Shown one piece after another: positions 27,162-36,247 of a stretch of DNA of 64,000 nucleotides (positions are counted from its first letter, which is position 1; every line of letters starts with the position of its first letter). The stretch spans positions 265,857-329,856 of the forward strand of contig NZ_SNZC01000001.1 in assembly GCF_004363695.1 (NCBI RefSeq), in the 5' to 3' direction. Source of the DNA: Flavobacterium cheniae (GTDB lineage Bacteria; Bacteroidota; Bacteroidia; Flavobacteriales; Flavobacteriaceae). The position numbers and the translations under genes were made by a program. The notes below the pieces were generated by a model. The model was not told the origin of the DNA and searched no databases. It saw nothing but the letters and a program-made list of their open reading frames with translations.

Positions 27162-27193
27162 AAAAAACGCCTCAATCTCTTGAGGCGTTTTTT
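27162..27193. terminator. Bidirectional intrinsic terminator
   Basis: Arms AAAAAACGCCTCAA and TTGAGGCGTTTTTT pair over 14 bases around a TCTC loop, between the convergent YrdC-like and OmpA-like genes. Confidence 0.88.
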
Positions 27194-27209
27194 ATATTTT
27201 AAAGGTAAA

Positions 27210-28046
27210 TTATTTCCCTTCTAAGTTTTTCATTTCCTTTTCTAACATATCGTAGAATTGGTCAATTTTCGGCATAATGATAATACGAGTTCTTCTGTTT
27301 TTAGCTCTGTTTGCTGGAGAATCGTTTTCCACTAAAGGTATGTACGAACTTCTTCCCGCTGGAATTAATTGTTTTGGACTAACACCTAATTCTTTATGTA
27401 AAACTCTTACGATTGAAGTCGCTCTTTTTACTGATAAATCCCAGTTGTCTAATAAAACAGCATTTTTGATTGGCACATTATCCGTATGACCTTCCACCAT
27501 ACATTCGAAGTCTGGTTTACTATTGATTACTTTAGCCACTTTTCCTAAGACACCTTTTGCTTTGTCGCTTACTTCGTAACTTCCCGATTTGAATAATAAA
27601 TTATCAGCAATCGAAATCATAACTACTCCTTTTTCAACATTGATGTTGATGTCTGGATCGTCGATTCCAACTTCACGTTTTAAACTTGTAACTAAAGCCA
27701 ATGTAACACTGTCTTTTTTAGTTAAAGCGTCTTGTAAACGTGTTATTTTTAAATCTTTTTCTTTTAAACTTTCTAATGATTTTTCAAGATTTTCAGCCCC
27801 TTTTGTAGTTAAAGTGGTTAAATTCCCCATGTTATTGATTAAGTCCGTATTGTTTTTCTTAAGAAAATCAACTTGACTCGCTAACGCTTCTCTTTCCGTT
27901 AAACAAGTGTTTAATTTAACCGTTGCGGTGTTTAATAAATCTTGAATCTCTTTGTTTTTAGCCTCTAATTCGGTGAATTTCTTTTTTGAAACACACGAAC
28001 TTAATGAAATAGCGGCTACTGCGGCGAATAACATTACTCTTCTCAT
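27210..28046 (-). CDS. OmpA-family peptidoglycan-binding lipoprotein
   Basis: 278 residues: a lipoprotein signal (lipobox LSSC, Cys18), a coiled-coil stretch (about 22-115) and a C-terminal OmpA/MotB domain (about 140-265). The domain carries the usual peptidoglycan-binding signature VEGHTDNVPI and NRAKNRRTRI. It probably links the outer membrane to the cell wall. The coiled coil plus OmpA domain suggests a trimeric or extended spacer form; that is inference. Confidence 0.92.
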   Translation of the reverse strand: MRRVMLFAAVAAISLSSCVSKKKFTELEAKNKEIQDLLNTATVKLNTCLTEREALASQVDFLKKNNTDLINNMGNLTTLTTKGAENLEKSLESLKEKDLKITRLQDALTKKDSVTLALVTSLKREVGIDDPDININVEKGVVMISIADNLLFKSGSYEVSDKAKGVLGKVAKVINSKPDFECMVEGHTDNVPIKNAVLLDNWDLSVKRATSIVRVLHKELGVSPKQLIPAGRSSYIPLVENDSPANRAKNRRTRIIIMPKIDQFYDMLEKEMKNLEGK

Positions 28047-28064
28047 ACGATAATTATTTTTTTA

Positions 28065-28072
28065 CAAAATTA
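28065..28072 (-). promoter_or_regulatory. -7 element of the OmpA-like gene
   Basis: TAATTTTG on the minus strand, an exact TAnnTTTG, 18 bases upstream of the ATG. The -33 region is only a T-run without a clear TTG. Confidence 0.4.
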
Positions 28073-28116
28073 AATGGAAATTGTTAAAAAATAGCTTTTT
28101 TAAACCTAAACTATTG

Positions 28117-29112
28117 TTAAAAAAGGTCAGCAAAGACCTTGCCATTCTTGACAAAGTAACGATAAACGATACTGTTTATTTTGTAATAATTAGATTTTTG
28201 AGTTGTATTACGTTTCTTATAAAATTGAAATACAAGATGATAAAATGTAAAATGTGCTTCAATAATTGCCCAAAAGTGTTTAAATTTTCCTTTCAAAATA
28301 AATTGAATTCCTGCTAACCCGTCTAAACACAAGCGCATAAAAAGGATTGGAAACAATTGATTTTTTGGTAAATTCTTTGTTAACATCAACAATGAATTTC
28401 TGAAATTCAAGAAGGTTTTTCTCGGATTCCCTTCGTTTAGAGTGGCTCCACCAACGTGATAAACGATTGATTTTGAAGTGTATTTCGTTTTGTAACCTAA
28501 GTTAAATGCTCTCCAACACAAATCAATTTCTTCTTGATGTGCAAAGAAATCATCATCAAAACCATTTAATTTGCGATACACTTCTTTTCTAATAAAAAAA
28601 CAAGCTCCAGTTGCCCAAAAGATTTCCATTTCATCATCATATTGATTTTTATCTTCTTCAACCGTATCGAAAATTCGTCCACGACAAAATGGATAACCAA
28701 ATTTATCTATAAAACCACCAGCGCCACCAGCATATTCAAAATGGGTTTTCTTTTTGAAGTCTAATAATTTAGGTTGGATAATTGCAGTTTCGGGTTGCGT
28801 TTCATATATATTTAAAATAGGAGCAAGCCAATTTTCGGTAACTTCAATGTCAGAATTTACTAAAGCGTAATATTCTTCTTCAACAAATTTCAATGCTTCA
28901 TTATAGCCTTTTGCAAAACCAAAATTTCCTGTATTTTGAATGATTTTTACTGAAGGAAATTGGGTTTGAATCACTTCAATAGAAGCATCGGTTGAAGCAT
29001 TATCAGCCACATAAATCGTAGCTTCATCTGAAAAAGCGACTACCGAAGGTAAAAACTGCTCTAATAATTTAGCTCCGTTCCAATTTAATATGACTACTGC
29101 TATTTTTTTCAT
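28117..29112 (-). CDS. Family 2 glycosyltransferase (rhamnosyltransferase-like)
   Basis: 331 residues of the GT-A fold. The N-terminus VVILNWNGAKLLEQFLPSV, the metal/nucleotide segment ALVNSDIEV near residue 87, and the ED-like acceptor region (FFAHQEEIDLCWRAF, about 190-204) are typical of GT2 enzymes that add sugars to surface polysaccharide precursors. A hydrophobic patch near 240-275 suggests membrane contact. It overlaps the upstream gene by four bases (ATGA), so the two are translationally coupled. The sugar cannot be predicted. Confidence 0.88.
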   Translation of the reverse strand: MKKIAVVILNWNGAKLLEQFLPSVVAFSDEATIYVADNASTDASIEVIQTQFPSVKIIQNTGNFGFAKGYNEALKFVEEEYYALVNSDIEVTENWLAPILNIYETQPETAIIQPKLLDFKKKTHFEYAGGAGGFIDKFGYPFCRGRIFDTVEEDKNQYDDEMEIFWATGACFFIRKEVYRKLNGFDDDFFAHQEEIDLCWRAFNLGYKTKYTSKSIVYHVGGATLNEGNPRKTFLNFRNSLLMLTKNLPKNQLFPILFMRLCLDGLAGIQFILKGKFKHFWAIIEAHFTFYHLVFQFYKKRNTTQKSNYYKINSIVYRYFVKNGKVFADLF

Positions 29113-29558
29113 TGATTTGAATATTCAGGAAGTTCTTTCAAGAAAACATATTTTTCGTTTTCAAAATCCATTTGGCAAAAATAATGATTTAGTCCGTTGG
29201 TAACCATTAAATATTTAGCTTTCAAAACTAAATTATAACGCGCAATTTGATCAAATGTTTGTTGGGAAATGGTGACTTCGGGAGCTTTGCATTCAATTAA
29301 TAAAAATATTTCTCCGTTTGGTTGAAAAACTACTCCATCATATCGTTTGCTTAAATCGTTAATTTTGATTAATTTCTCAACGTTGATGTAAGATTTCGGA
29401 TAATTTTTATCCTGTAACAAAAACTGAACCACGTGTTGACGCACCCATTCTTCAGGTGTAAGAAGAATAAATTTTTTTCTAATTTCATCAAAAATAGACA
29501 CTTTATTTTCACTATTTTTGAACCGAAAGGAATACGTTGGAAAATTCAAATTTTGCAT
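29109..29558 (-). CDS. Orphan HsdR N-terminal-like (PD-(D/E)xK) protein
   Basis: 149 residues, the size of the N-terminal nuclease domain of type I restriction R subunits on its own. The nuclease core looks intact: Asp74 (RYDGVVF), Glu89 and Lys91 (LIECKAP), and Gln104 (FDQIARYN). There is no helicase, HsdM or HsdS gene nearby, so it is not part of a classical restriction system. It is instead coupled to a glycosyltransferase by an ATGA overlap and divergent from holA. Its natural role is unknown; DNA repair or phage defence are possible but not shown. Confidence 0.82.
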   Translation of the reverse strand: MQNLNFPTYSFRFKNSENKVSIFDEIRKKFILLTPEEWVRQHVVQFLLQDKNYPKSYINVEKLIKINDLSKRYDGVVFQPNGEIFLLIECKAPEVTISQQTFDQIARYNLVLKAKYLMVTNGLNHYFCQMDFENEKYVFLKELPEYSNQ

Positions 29559-29562
29559 AGTT

Positions 29563-29592
29563 CAAAATTAGTTAAATATTACAAACTGCCAA
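29563..29592 (-). promoter_or_regulatory. Promoter of the HsdR-N-like / glycosyltransferase pair
   Basis: Minus strand: TTG (29592-29590), 19 bases, TAATTTTG (29570-29563). The -7 element ends only 4 bases before the ATG at 29558, so the transcript would start at or next to the start codon and may be leaderless. Confidence 0.5.
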
Positions 29593-29620
29593 CTATTTAC
29601 CGAACACTGAATACTAAATT

Positions 29621-30625
29621 ATGGATGAAGTAATTCAAATTACAAAAGATATAAAAGCTGGAAACATCAAACCCATTTATTTTTTTATGGGCGAAGAACC
29701 CTATTATATTGATAAATTGACTGATTTTATTGAGCAAAATGTGTTGCAAGAACACGAGCGCGATTTTAATCAATCTATTTTATATGGTCGAGATGTTACT
29801 ATGGAAGATGTAATAGGAAGTGCCAAACGTTTTCCTATGATGGCTGACCGACAAGTAGTTGTAGTTAGAGAAGCTCAGGAATTATCACGTCACATTGATA
29901 AATTAGAAGCGTATGCCGAAAATCCACAGCCTACAACAGTTTTAGTTTTTGCATATAAATACAAAACGTTAGACAAGCGTAAAAGAGTAACCAAACTTTT
30001 AGATAAAGTAGGAGTAGTTTACGAAAGTAAAAAAATGTATGAAAACCAGGTTGGCGATTGGATTAAAAGAGTTTTATCCGGGCAAGGATATAGCATTGAA
30101 CCCAAAGCAGCCGCTATTTTGGTAGAATTTTTAGGAACCGATTTGTCTAAAATCAATAACGAATTAGATAAACTAAAAATTATTTTACCAAAAGGTCACA
30201 CGTTTACTCCAAAAGACATTGAGGAAAACATTGGATTTAGTAAAGATTACAACAACTTTGAATTGCGAAAGGCTATTGGTGAAAAAGACCAATTGAAAGC
30301 CTACAAAATAATAGATCATTTTTCACAAAATCCAAAGGATAATCCGCTAGTTGTTACAACTGGATTGGTGTTTGGTTTCTTTTCTCAATTATTGCAATAT
30401 CACGGATTAAAAGACAAATCGCAGTTTAATGCAGCTAAAGTTTTAAAAGTGAGTCCTTATTTTGTAAAAGATTACGAAGTGGCTTTCAGAAATTATCCTA
30501 TGAAAAAAGTAAGTGCTATAGTTGCTGCTTTGCGTGATATCGATGTAAAAAGTAAAGGAGTTGGTGCTTCATCAATGTCACAACATGATTTATTAAAGGA
30601 ATTATTGATTAAAATTTTCAATTAA
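29621..30625 (+). CDS. holA: DNA polymerase III subunit delta
   Basis: 334 residues, the usual length. Delta opens the beta sliding clamp within the clamp-loader complex. The N-terminal AAA-like domain (PIYFFMGEEPYYIDKL, about 18-33), the central three-helix part and the C-terminal collar domain with SQHDLLKELLIKIF follow the family. It is transcribed divergently from the HsdR-N-like gene. Confidence 0.93.
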   Translation: MDEVIQITKDIKAGNIKPIYFFMGEEPYYIDKLTDFIEQNVLQEHERDFNQSILYGRDVTMEDVIGSAKRFPMMADRQVVVVREAQELSRHIDKLEAYAENPQPTTVLVFAYKYKTLDKRKRVTKLLDKVGVVYESKKMYENQVGDWIKRVLSGQGYSIEPKAAAILVEFLGTDLSKINNELDKLKIILPKGHTFTPKDIEENIGFSKDYNNFELRKAIGEKDQLKAYKIIDHFSQNPKDNPLVVTTGLVFGFFSQLLQYHGLKDKSQFNAAKVLKVSPYFVKDYEVAFRNYPMKKVSAIVAALRDIDVKSKGVGASSMSQHDLLKELLIKIFN

Positions 30626-30653
30626 TTCAAATGATAAAAAGTTTAAAAATTTG

Positions 30654-30661
30654 TACCTTCG
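30654..30661 (+). promoter_or_regulatory. -7 element before the small CAL67264-type gene
   Basis: TACCTTCG followed by CA, a common variant of TAnnTTTG in flavobacteria. It is about 43 bases before the ATG at 30704. No TTG was found at the ideal spacing. Confidence 0.35.
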
Positions 30662-30703
30662 CAATCCTAAAATTTACAAAACTTTAGTTAAAAATACTTA
30701 ATT

Positions 30704-30886
30704 ATGGGAATGAATAAAAATACAATATTGGCTTGGGCTACTTTCATTATGATTTTAATGGGATTACTTTTAATTGGATTAGGAATTTACCGTTATGCCG
30801 ATGTTGCTGGTTGGGGATTTGCAGCGGTAGGAGTTGGTTTCTTTGCCATTGCTTGGGTTTTCAACGCTTTAAAAGGAAGAGTTTAA
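30704..30886 (+). CDS. Small two-TM protein, CAL67264 family
   Basis: 60 residues with two hydrophobic helices (about 8-27 and 33-53) and a GWGFAAVGVGFFAIAW segment. I recognise it as the small conserved membrane protein that annotation pipelines call the CAL67264 family; its function is unknown. The next gene, ettA, begins 39 bases after its stop, so co-transcription is likely. Confidence 0.8.
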   Translation: MGMNKNTILAWATFIMILMGLLLIGLGIYRYADVAGWGFAAVGVGFFAIAWVFNALKGRV

Positions 30887-30925
30887 CAATACAATTTAAA
30901 AAATTAATAAAACAAACATACCATT

Positions 30926-32617
30926 ATGTCAGACGATAAGAAAGTGATTTTCTCAATGCAAAAATTGAGTAAAACCTATCCGGGAGCAGATAAACAAGTA
31001 CTAAAAAATATATATTTAAGTTTCTTTTATGGAGCAAAAATTGGTATTCTTGGATTAAATGGTTCAGGAAAGTCTTCATTATTAAAAATCATTGCAGGAG
31101 TTGATAAAAACTATCAAGGTGATGTAGTTTTTCAACCAGGTTATACTGTTGGATATTTAGAACAAGAACCTCATTTAGATGAAACAAAAACGGTAATTGA
31201 TATCGTTCGTGAAGGTGCTGCAGAAACGTTTGCTTTATTGGAAGAATTCAATAAAATTAACGACGATTTCGGTTTACCTGAAGTATACGAGAATCCAGAA
31301 AGAATGGAAAAACTTATGGATCGTCAGGCTGAATTACAAGATAAAATCGACGCTTCAGGAGCTTGGGAAATTGATAATAAATTGGAAATTGCAATGGATG
31401 CGCTTCGTACTCCAGATCCAGAAACACCAATTTCTGTTTTATCAGGTGGAGAAAAACGTCGTGTAGCTTTATGTCGTTTACTTTTACAACAACCTGATGT
31501 ATTATTATTAGATGAGCCAACGAATCACTTGGATGCAGAATCGGTACTTTGGTTAGAACAACATTTAGCACAATATTCAGGAACAGTAATCGCAGTAACG
31601 CATGATAGATATTTCTTAGATAACGTAGCAGGTTGGATTTTAGAGTTGGATAGAGGTGAAGGTATTCCATGGAAAGGAAATTACTCTTCTTGGTTAGAGC
31701 AAAAATCTAACCGTATGGCGCAAGAAGAAAAAGTAGCGTCAAAACGTAGAAAAAACTTAGAACGTGAGTTAGATTGGGTACGCCAAGGAGCAAAAGGTCG
31801 TCAAACCAAACAAAAAGCACGTTTACAGAACTACGATAAATTATTAAATGAAGACCAAAAAGAACTAGACGAAAAATTAGAAATTTATATTCCTAATGGA
31901 CCTCGTTTAGGAACCAATGTAATTGAAGCTAAAAATGTTGCTAAAGCATTTGGAGATAAATTACTATATGATGATTTAAATTTCGTTTTACCACAAGCTG
32001 GAATTGTTGGAATTATCGGACCAAATGGAGCTGGTAAATCTACAATCTTCAAAATGATTATGGGCGAACAACAAGCGGATGCTGGTACTTTCGAAATTGG
32101 TGATACAGTAAAAATTGCATACGTAGATCAATCGCACTCTAATATTGATCCAAACAAAACCCTTTGGGAAAATTTTTGTGATGGTCAAGAATTAATTATG
32201 ATGGGCGGACGTCAAGTAAACTCTCGTGCTTACTTATCCCGTTTTAATTTTGGTGGTGGTGAACAAAACAAAAAAGTATCTACTTTATCAGGAGGAGAAA
32301 GAAATAGATTGCACTTAGCCATGACACTTAAAGAAGAAGGAAACGTATTACTTTTAGATGAGCCTACTAATGATTTAGATGTGAACACATTACGTGCTTT
32401 AGAAGAAGGTTTAGAAAATTTTGCTGGTTGTGCCGTAATTATTTCGCATGATAGATGGTTTTTAGATAGAGTTTGTACTCACATTTTAGCTTTTGAAGGT
32501 GATTCTCAAGTGTATAGCTTTGAAGGAAGTTTTACAGAATATGAGGAAAACAAGCGCAAACGTTTAGGAAAAGATGTAACACCAACTCGTATTAAATACA
32601 AAAAATTAACACGATAA
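30926..32617 (+). CDS. ettA: Energy-dependent translational throttle protein, ABC-F ATPase
   Basis: 563 residues, soluble, with two ABC domains. Walker A motifs GLNGSGKS and GPNGAGKS, signatures LSGGEKRR and LSGGERNR, and Walker B sequences ending LLLDEPTNHLD and LLLDEPTNDLD are all present. The linker between the domains carries the basic P-site interaction region (about 245-300, rich in RKNLERELDWVRQGAKGR). EttA binds the ribosomal E site and gates the first elongation step by ATP/ADP ratio. There is no TM segment, so it is not a transporter. Confidence 0.95.
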   Translation: MSDDKKVIFSMQKLSKTYPGADKQVLKNIYLSFFYGAKIGILGLNGSGKSSLLKIIAGVDKNYQGDVVFQPGYTVGYLEQEPHLDETKTVIDIVREGAAETFALLEEFNKINDDFGLPEVYENPERMEKLMDRQAELQDKIDASGAWEIDNKLEIAMDALRTPDPETPISVLSGGEKRRVALCRLLLQQPDVLLLDEPTNHLDAESVLWLEQHLAQYSGTVIAVTHDRYFLDNVAGWILELDRGEGIPWKGNYSSWLEQKSNRMAQEEKVASKRRKNLERELDWVRQGAKGRQTKQKARLQNYDKLLNEDQKELDEKLEIYIPNGPRLGTNVIEAKNVAKAFGDKLLYDDLNFVLPQAGIVGIIGPNGAGKSTIFKMIMGEQQADAGTFEIGDTVKIAYVDQSHSNIDPNKTLWENFCDGQELIMMGGRQVNSRAYLSRFNFGGGEQNKKVSTLSGGERNRLHLAMTLKEEGNVLLLDEPTNDLDVNTLRALEEGLENFAGCAVIISHDRWFLDRVCTHILAFEGDSQVYSFEGSFTEYEENKRKRLGKDVTPTRIKYKKLTR

Positions 32618-32626
32618 ACATTTGTT

Positions 32627-32655
32627 AAAAAATCCTGATTTTGTCAGGATTTTTT
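32627..32655 (+). terminator. Intrinsic terminator after ettA
   Basis: Arms AAAAAATCCTGA and TCAGGATTTTTT with a five-base loop, then a further T-run. Confidence 0.85.
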
Positions 32656-32700
32656 TTTATTTTAGTCTTTCGTAAAATTCAATCCATTTAAAGCAGTTTC

Positions 32701-34899
32701 ATGATAACTTACACGCGTTTTTATTTTGCTTTACTATTCTGTATTACTTCCATATTTGGGATGTCGCAGACTACTAATTCAACAAATAAAGAGGCGAAAG
32801 CGTTATTAAAACAAGCAGGACAAAGCTTTCTGAAGTTAGATTCAAAAAAATCGCTCGATTTTGCTCAAAAAGCGTTAGTTATTGCCACAAAAATCGATGA
32901 TGATTTATTGGCGGCAAAAGCTTACAATATTATTGGTTTAAACTTTGAGGAGTTTACAGATTATAAACAAGCAATTGAATACTACAACAAAGGTCTTGTG
33001 TTGGCTAATAAGGTTGATAATGACACTGTGAAAGGTTGGCTCAACAACAATTTAGGTAATTTGTATTGTTACCGAAAAATCGATTTTCATAAAGGAATTA
33101 AACATTATAAAGAAGGTTTAAAATATTCTATTCAGCACAATGATCAATACGAAATTATGTTTTCGAAATTGAATATTGGTAGTGCCTATTTTGCAGTTGA
33201 AGATTTTAGTAATGGAATCCAATATTTTAATGAAGTTAAGGATTATGTGGATAAAGAAGGTGATAATGAAGCTAAAATGTCATTAAATTCAAATTTTGGA
33301 GCCTACTATAATCACCTAAATAACAATCAAAAAGCAGAAGAATATTATTTAAAAGCCGTTCATTTTTGTGAACAAAATGATGTTGAATTAATCAAGTCTA
33401 ATGCAAGTGATGTTTATAATGACATTTCTAATTTTTATTACAAAATAAAAAACTTTGAAAAGGCTCATTTTTATCTTTTAAAGCACGATGAGTTACAAGA
33501 CAAAATTTACAATGAAGAACGTTTAAATGATGTAAAAGTAGCCGGTTTACAAATAGAACACGACGAAATTAATAGAGAGATTGATCAAATTAAAAAAGAA
33601 AAAGAAATCCAACAAGAAAAATTACAAGCCAATCGTGTTTTTGTTATTCTTTTAGGTGTTATCTTTTTTATATTGTTGCTGTTATTACTTTCCTTAATTC
33701 GAAATAATAAAATTAAAGCGAAAGCGAATTCCGATTTAAAAGAAGCAAATCGAGAACTATTGATTGCGAAAGAAAAAGCAGAAGAAGCATCCCAACTAAA
33801 AACACAGTTTATTTCCACAATTAGTCACGAATTGAGAACGCCACTTTATGGAGTAGTCGGAATTACAGATATCATTTTAGATGAACACAAAGAACTTACC
33901 AATAGTCCGCATTTAAAATCATTAAAATTTTCAGCTAAGTATTTATTGTCTTTGGTAAATGATATTTTGAAAGTGTATAAAATTGAGGAAAATCAAGTGA
34001 TTTTAGAAGATATGGTTTTCAATCTTCAAGATGAGTTGACCATTATTAAAGATTCGTTACATTTCTTAGCGATTAAAAACAGTAATCAAATTGATATTAA
34101 TGTTGATGCTAATATTCCAGAAATTTTAGTTGGAGATAAGATTCGTTTATCACAAATCTTCATTAATTTGATTAGTAACTCTTTAAAGTTTACCAATGAA
34201 GGAAATGTTACGGTTAAAGCAGATTTAATTGAAAAAATAGGAACCAAGTGTTATTTGAAATTTCAAGTAATTGATAACGGAATTGGAATTGCAAAGCAGG
34301 ATCAGGAAAAAGTATTTGATAAATTTGTACAAGTATATCGTAAAGAAGACGATTATCAAGGAACTGGTTTAGGACTTACTATCGTTAAAAAAATGGTGGA
34401 ACTTTTCAACGGAACTATTAATTTAGAAAGCGAAGAGAATGTTGGTACAACAATTACGTTCACTATTCCGTTAGAATCAGATGTAACAAAAGTCAAATCG
34501 ATTATTAATAATTTAGATGTTGATTTATCAATTAAAAAAGAGTACAAAATATTAGTTGTTGAGGATAATAAAATCAATCAAGTTGTTACCAAGAAATTGT
34601 TAGAAAACAATCATTTCAAATGTCAAATAGTTGATGATGGTTATGCTGCTTTAGATTTAATTGATAAAGTTAAGTTTGATGCCATTTTAATGGATATTAA
34701 TATGCCAATCATTAATGGATTTGACACATCTAAACTAATACGTCAAAAAGGAATAACAATACCAATTATTGCGGTTACAGCTTTCGATAAGCAAGATATA
34801 GAAGATAAAATTATAGACGCTCAAATTGATGAAGTTATTGTAAAACCTTTTGAAAGTCACAAACTTTTTGAAACGATAAAACGATTAGTAGATAAATAA
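32701..34899 (+). CDS. Hybrid histidine kinase with TPR sensor and receiver domain
   Basis: 732 residues. A signal peptide (about 1-21) is followed by a periplasmic TPR array (about 25-290, e.g. EYYNKGLVLANKVDND), a TM helix (about 315-337), a coiled-coil linker, and HisKA with the phosphoacceptor His376 (SHELRTP). HATPase boxes follow (NSLKF, DNGIGI, GTGLGLTIV), then a C-terminal receiver domain with phosphoacceptor Asp665 (LMDINMP) and Lys near 713. The phosphate would move from His376 to Asp665. No output regulator or Hpt protein is adjacent, so the target is unknown. TPR-sensing kinases of this type are common in Bacteroidota. Confidence 0.93.
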   Translation: MITYTRFYFALLFCITSIFGMSQTTNSTNKEAKALLKQAGQSFLKLDSKKSLDFAQKALVIATKIDDDLLAAKAYNIIGLNFEEFTDYKQAIEYYNKGLVLANKVDNDTVKGWLNNNLGNLYCYRKIDFHKGIKHYKEGLKYSIQHNDQYEIMFSKLNIGSAYFAVEDFSNGIQYFNEVKDYVDKEGDNEAKMSLNSNFGAYYNHLNNNQKAEEYYLKAVHFCEQNDVELIKSNASDVYNDISNFYYKIKNFEKAHFYLLKHDELQDKIYNEERLNDVKVAGLQIEHDEINREIDQIKKEKEIQQEKLQANRVFVILLGVIFFILLLLLLSLIRNNKIKAKANSDLKEANRELLIAKEKAEEASQLKTQFISTISHELRTPLYGVVGITDIILDEHKELTNSPHLKSLKFSAKYLLSLVNDILKVYKIEENQVILEDMVFNLQDELTIIKDSLHFLAIKNSNQIDINVDANIPEILVGDKIRLSQIFINLISNSLKFTNEGNVTVKADLIEKIGTKCYLKFQVIDNGIGIAKQDQEKVFDKFVQVYRKEDDYQGTGLGLTIVKKMVELFNGTINLESEENVGTTITFTIPLESDVTKVKSIINNLDVDLSIKKEYKILVVEDNKINQVVTKKLLENNHFKCQIVDDGYAALDLIDKVKFDAILMDINMPIINGFDTSKLIRQKGITIPIIAVTAFDKQDIEDKIIDAQIDEVIVKPFESHKLFETIKRLVDK

Positions 34900-34929
34900 A
34901 AAAAACGTTGGTTAGTACCAACGTTTTTT
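34900..34929. terminator. Bidirectional terminator overlapping the helicase gene end
   Basis: Arms AAAAAACGTTGGT and ACCAACGTTTTTT around a TAGT loop. It begins right after the kinase stop (34899), and its right part is the 3' end of the convergent helicase gene (stop at 34912-34914). The lysine- and tryptophan-bearing C-terminus of the helicase is encoded in the hairpin. Confidence 0.8.
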
Positions 34930-36171
34930 GTTTTTCTTAGATGCTTCCGATTTTCTTGAATTGGAATTCGGATTCATTTTATTTTTGTCTTTATTTCTTA
35001 AATCTGGTTTTGCATCCGGATTTAATACTTCGTCTTTCCAAGTATAATCGTGATCGGTAACCACTTTAACTTTCATTCGGATTAACTTCTCAATGTCTAA
35101 CCAATATGGCTTTTCGTCTTTTCCACAAAATGAAATGGCTAAACCAGAATTCCCAGCACGACCAGTACGACCAATTCGGTGTACATACGTTTCGGAAATA
35201 TTTGGAATATCAAAGTTAATTACAAACGGAAGTTGCTCAATATCAATTCCTCTTGCTGCAATATCTGTGGCAACTAAAATATCAATTTCTTTGTTTTTAA
35301 ATTGCTCTAATACGCGTTGACGTGCATTTTGCGATTTATCTCCGTGAATAGCTTCTGCTTTTATACTCGCTTTCTTCAACACTTTTACAATATTGTCAGC
35401 ACCGTGTTTTGTTCTTGTAAACACCAAAGCATTACTCAAACTTTCTTGAATAATCAATTGTTTTAAAAGTAAACGCTTATCATCTTTGTTTACAAAGTAC
35501 ACTTTTTGTGAAACGTTTTCAGCTGTAGATGAAATAGGAGTTACCGAAATGTATTTTGGACGTGTTAAAAAAGTATCAGCTAATTCTCTAATTGCTAATG
35601 GCATTGTTGCCGAGAACAACAACGTTTGTCTGTTACTTGGTGTTAATTTGATAATTTTCTTTACATCATTTATGAAACCCATATCTAGCATTTGATCTGC
35701 TTCGTCTAAAACCAAATGATGTAAATGATCTAAATCGATAAATCCTTGTTTGTGTAAATCTAAAAGTCTACCTGGAGTTGCGATTAAAACATCGACACCC
35801 ATTTTTAATTCGTTTACCTGTGGAACTTGATTAACACCACCAAAAATCACTAATGACTTTACATTGGTATATTTTCCATATGTTTTAAAACTTTCGTCAA
35901 TTTGTATAGCTAATTCTCTTGTAGGCGTTACTACTAAAGTTCTAATGTGTTTTGCTTTTTTAGCCGAACCTACAATTCTGTGAATTAAATTCAGAATCGG
36001 AATGGCAAAAGCACCTGTTTTTCCTGTTCCGGTTTGGGCGCAGGCAACTAAATCTTGTCCTAATAAAATTTCAGGAATGGCTTGCTCTTGAATAGGAGTA
36101 GGATTAGTGTATCCTTCTTCTTCTAAAGCTTGTTGTATGTTATTGTATAATTTTAAATCGTTAAATGTCAT
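34912..36171 (-). CDS. DEAD-box RNA helicase (RhlE-like)
   Basis: 419 residues. The Q motif (FNDLKLYNNIQQALEEEGY, PTPIQEQAIP), Walker A AQTGTGKTG, DEAD (VLDEADQMLDMGF), SAT (LFSATMP) and HRIGRTGRAG are intact. It ends in a basic, disordered tail rich in Lys, Arg and Asn (about 375-419) that probably binds RNA. Relatives assist ribosome assembly and cold adaptation. Its promoter region contains a hairpin that would lie at the very 5' end of the transcript. Confidence 0.93.
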   Translation of the reverse strand: MTFNDLKLYNNIQQALEEEGYTNPTPIQEQAIPEILLGQDLVACAQTGTGKTGAFAIPILNLIHRIVGSAKKAKHIRTLVVTPTRELAIQIDESFKTYGKYTNVKSLVIFGGVNQVPQVNELKMGVDVLIATPGRLLDLHKQGFIDLDHLHHLVLDEADQMLDMGFINDVKKIIKLTPSNRQTLLFSATMPLAIRELADTFLTRPKYISVTPISSTAENVSQKVYFVNKDDKRLLLKQLIIQESLSNALVFTRTKHGADNIVKVLKKASIKAEAIHGDKSQNARQRVLEQFKNKEIDILVATDIAARGIDIEQLPFVINFDIPNISETYVHRIGRTGRAGNSGLAISFCGKDEKPYWLDIEKLIRMKVKVVTDHDYTWKDEVLNPDAKPDLRNKDKNKMNPNSNSRKSEASKKNKKRWY

Positions 36172-36191
36172 AAATGAATAAATAATTTTCC

Positions 36192-36223
36192 TATCGAATA
36201 ATTTCGATAAGAGTACAAAGATA
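36192..36223 (-). promoter_or_regulatory. -7 element and 5' hairpin of the DEAD-box helicase gene
   Basis: Minus strand: TATCTTTG (36223-36216), an exact TAnnTTTG, then at 36209-36192 a perfect inverted repeat TATCGAA-TTAT-TTCGATA (reported arms of 7 bases, loop of 4). Transcription from this element would begin at or just before the hairpin. The leader is about 38 bases. Confidence 0.5.
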
Positions 36224-36247
36224 GTGTTATTTTAGGGAAGTTGGTTT

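Noticed and set aside
29109..29558. A type I restriction-modification system
   Set aside because: Only a stand-alone HsdR N-terminal-like domain is present; there is no HsdM, HsdS or helicase part.
30926..32617. ABC transporter ATPase
   Set aside because: Two ABC domains without TM segments and the ABC-F linker identify EttA, not a transporter.
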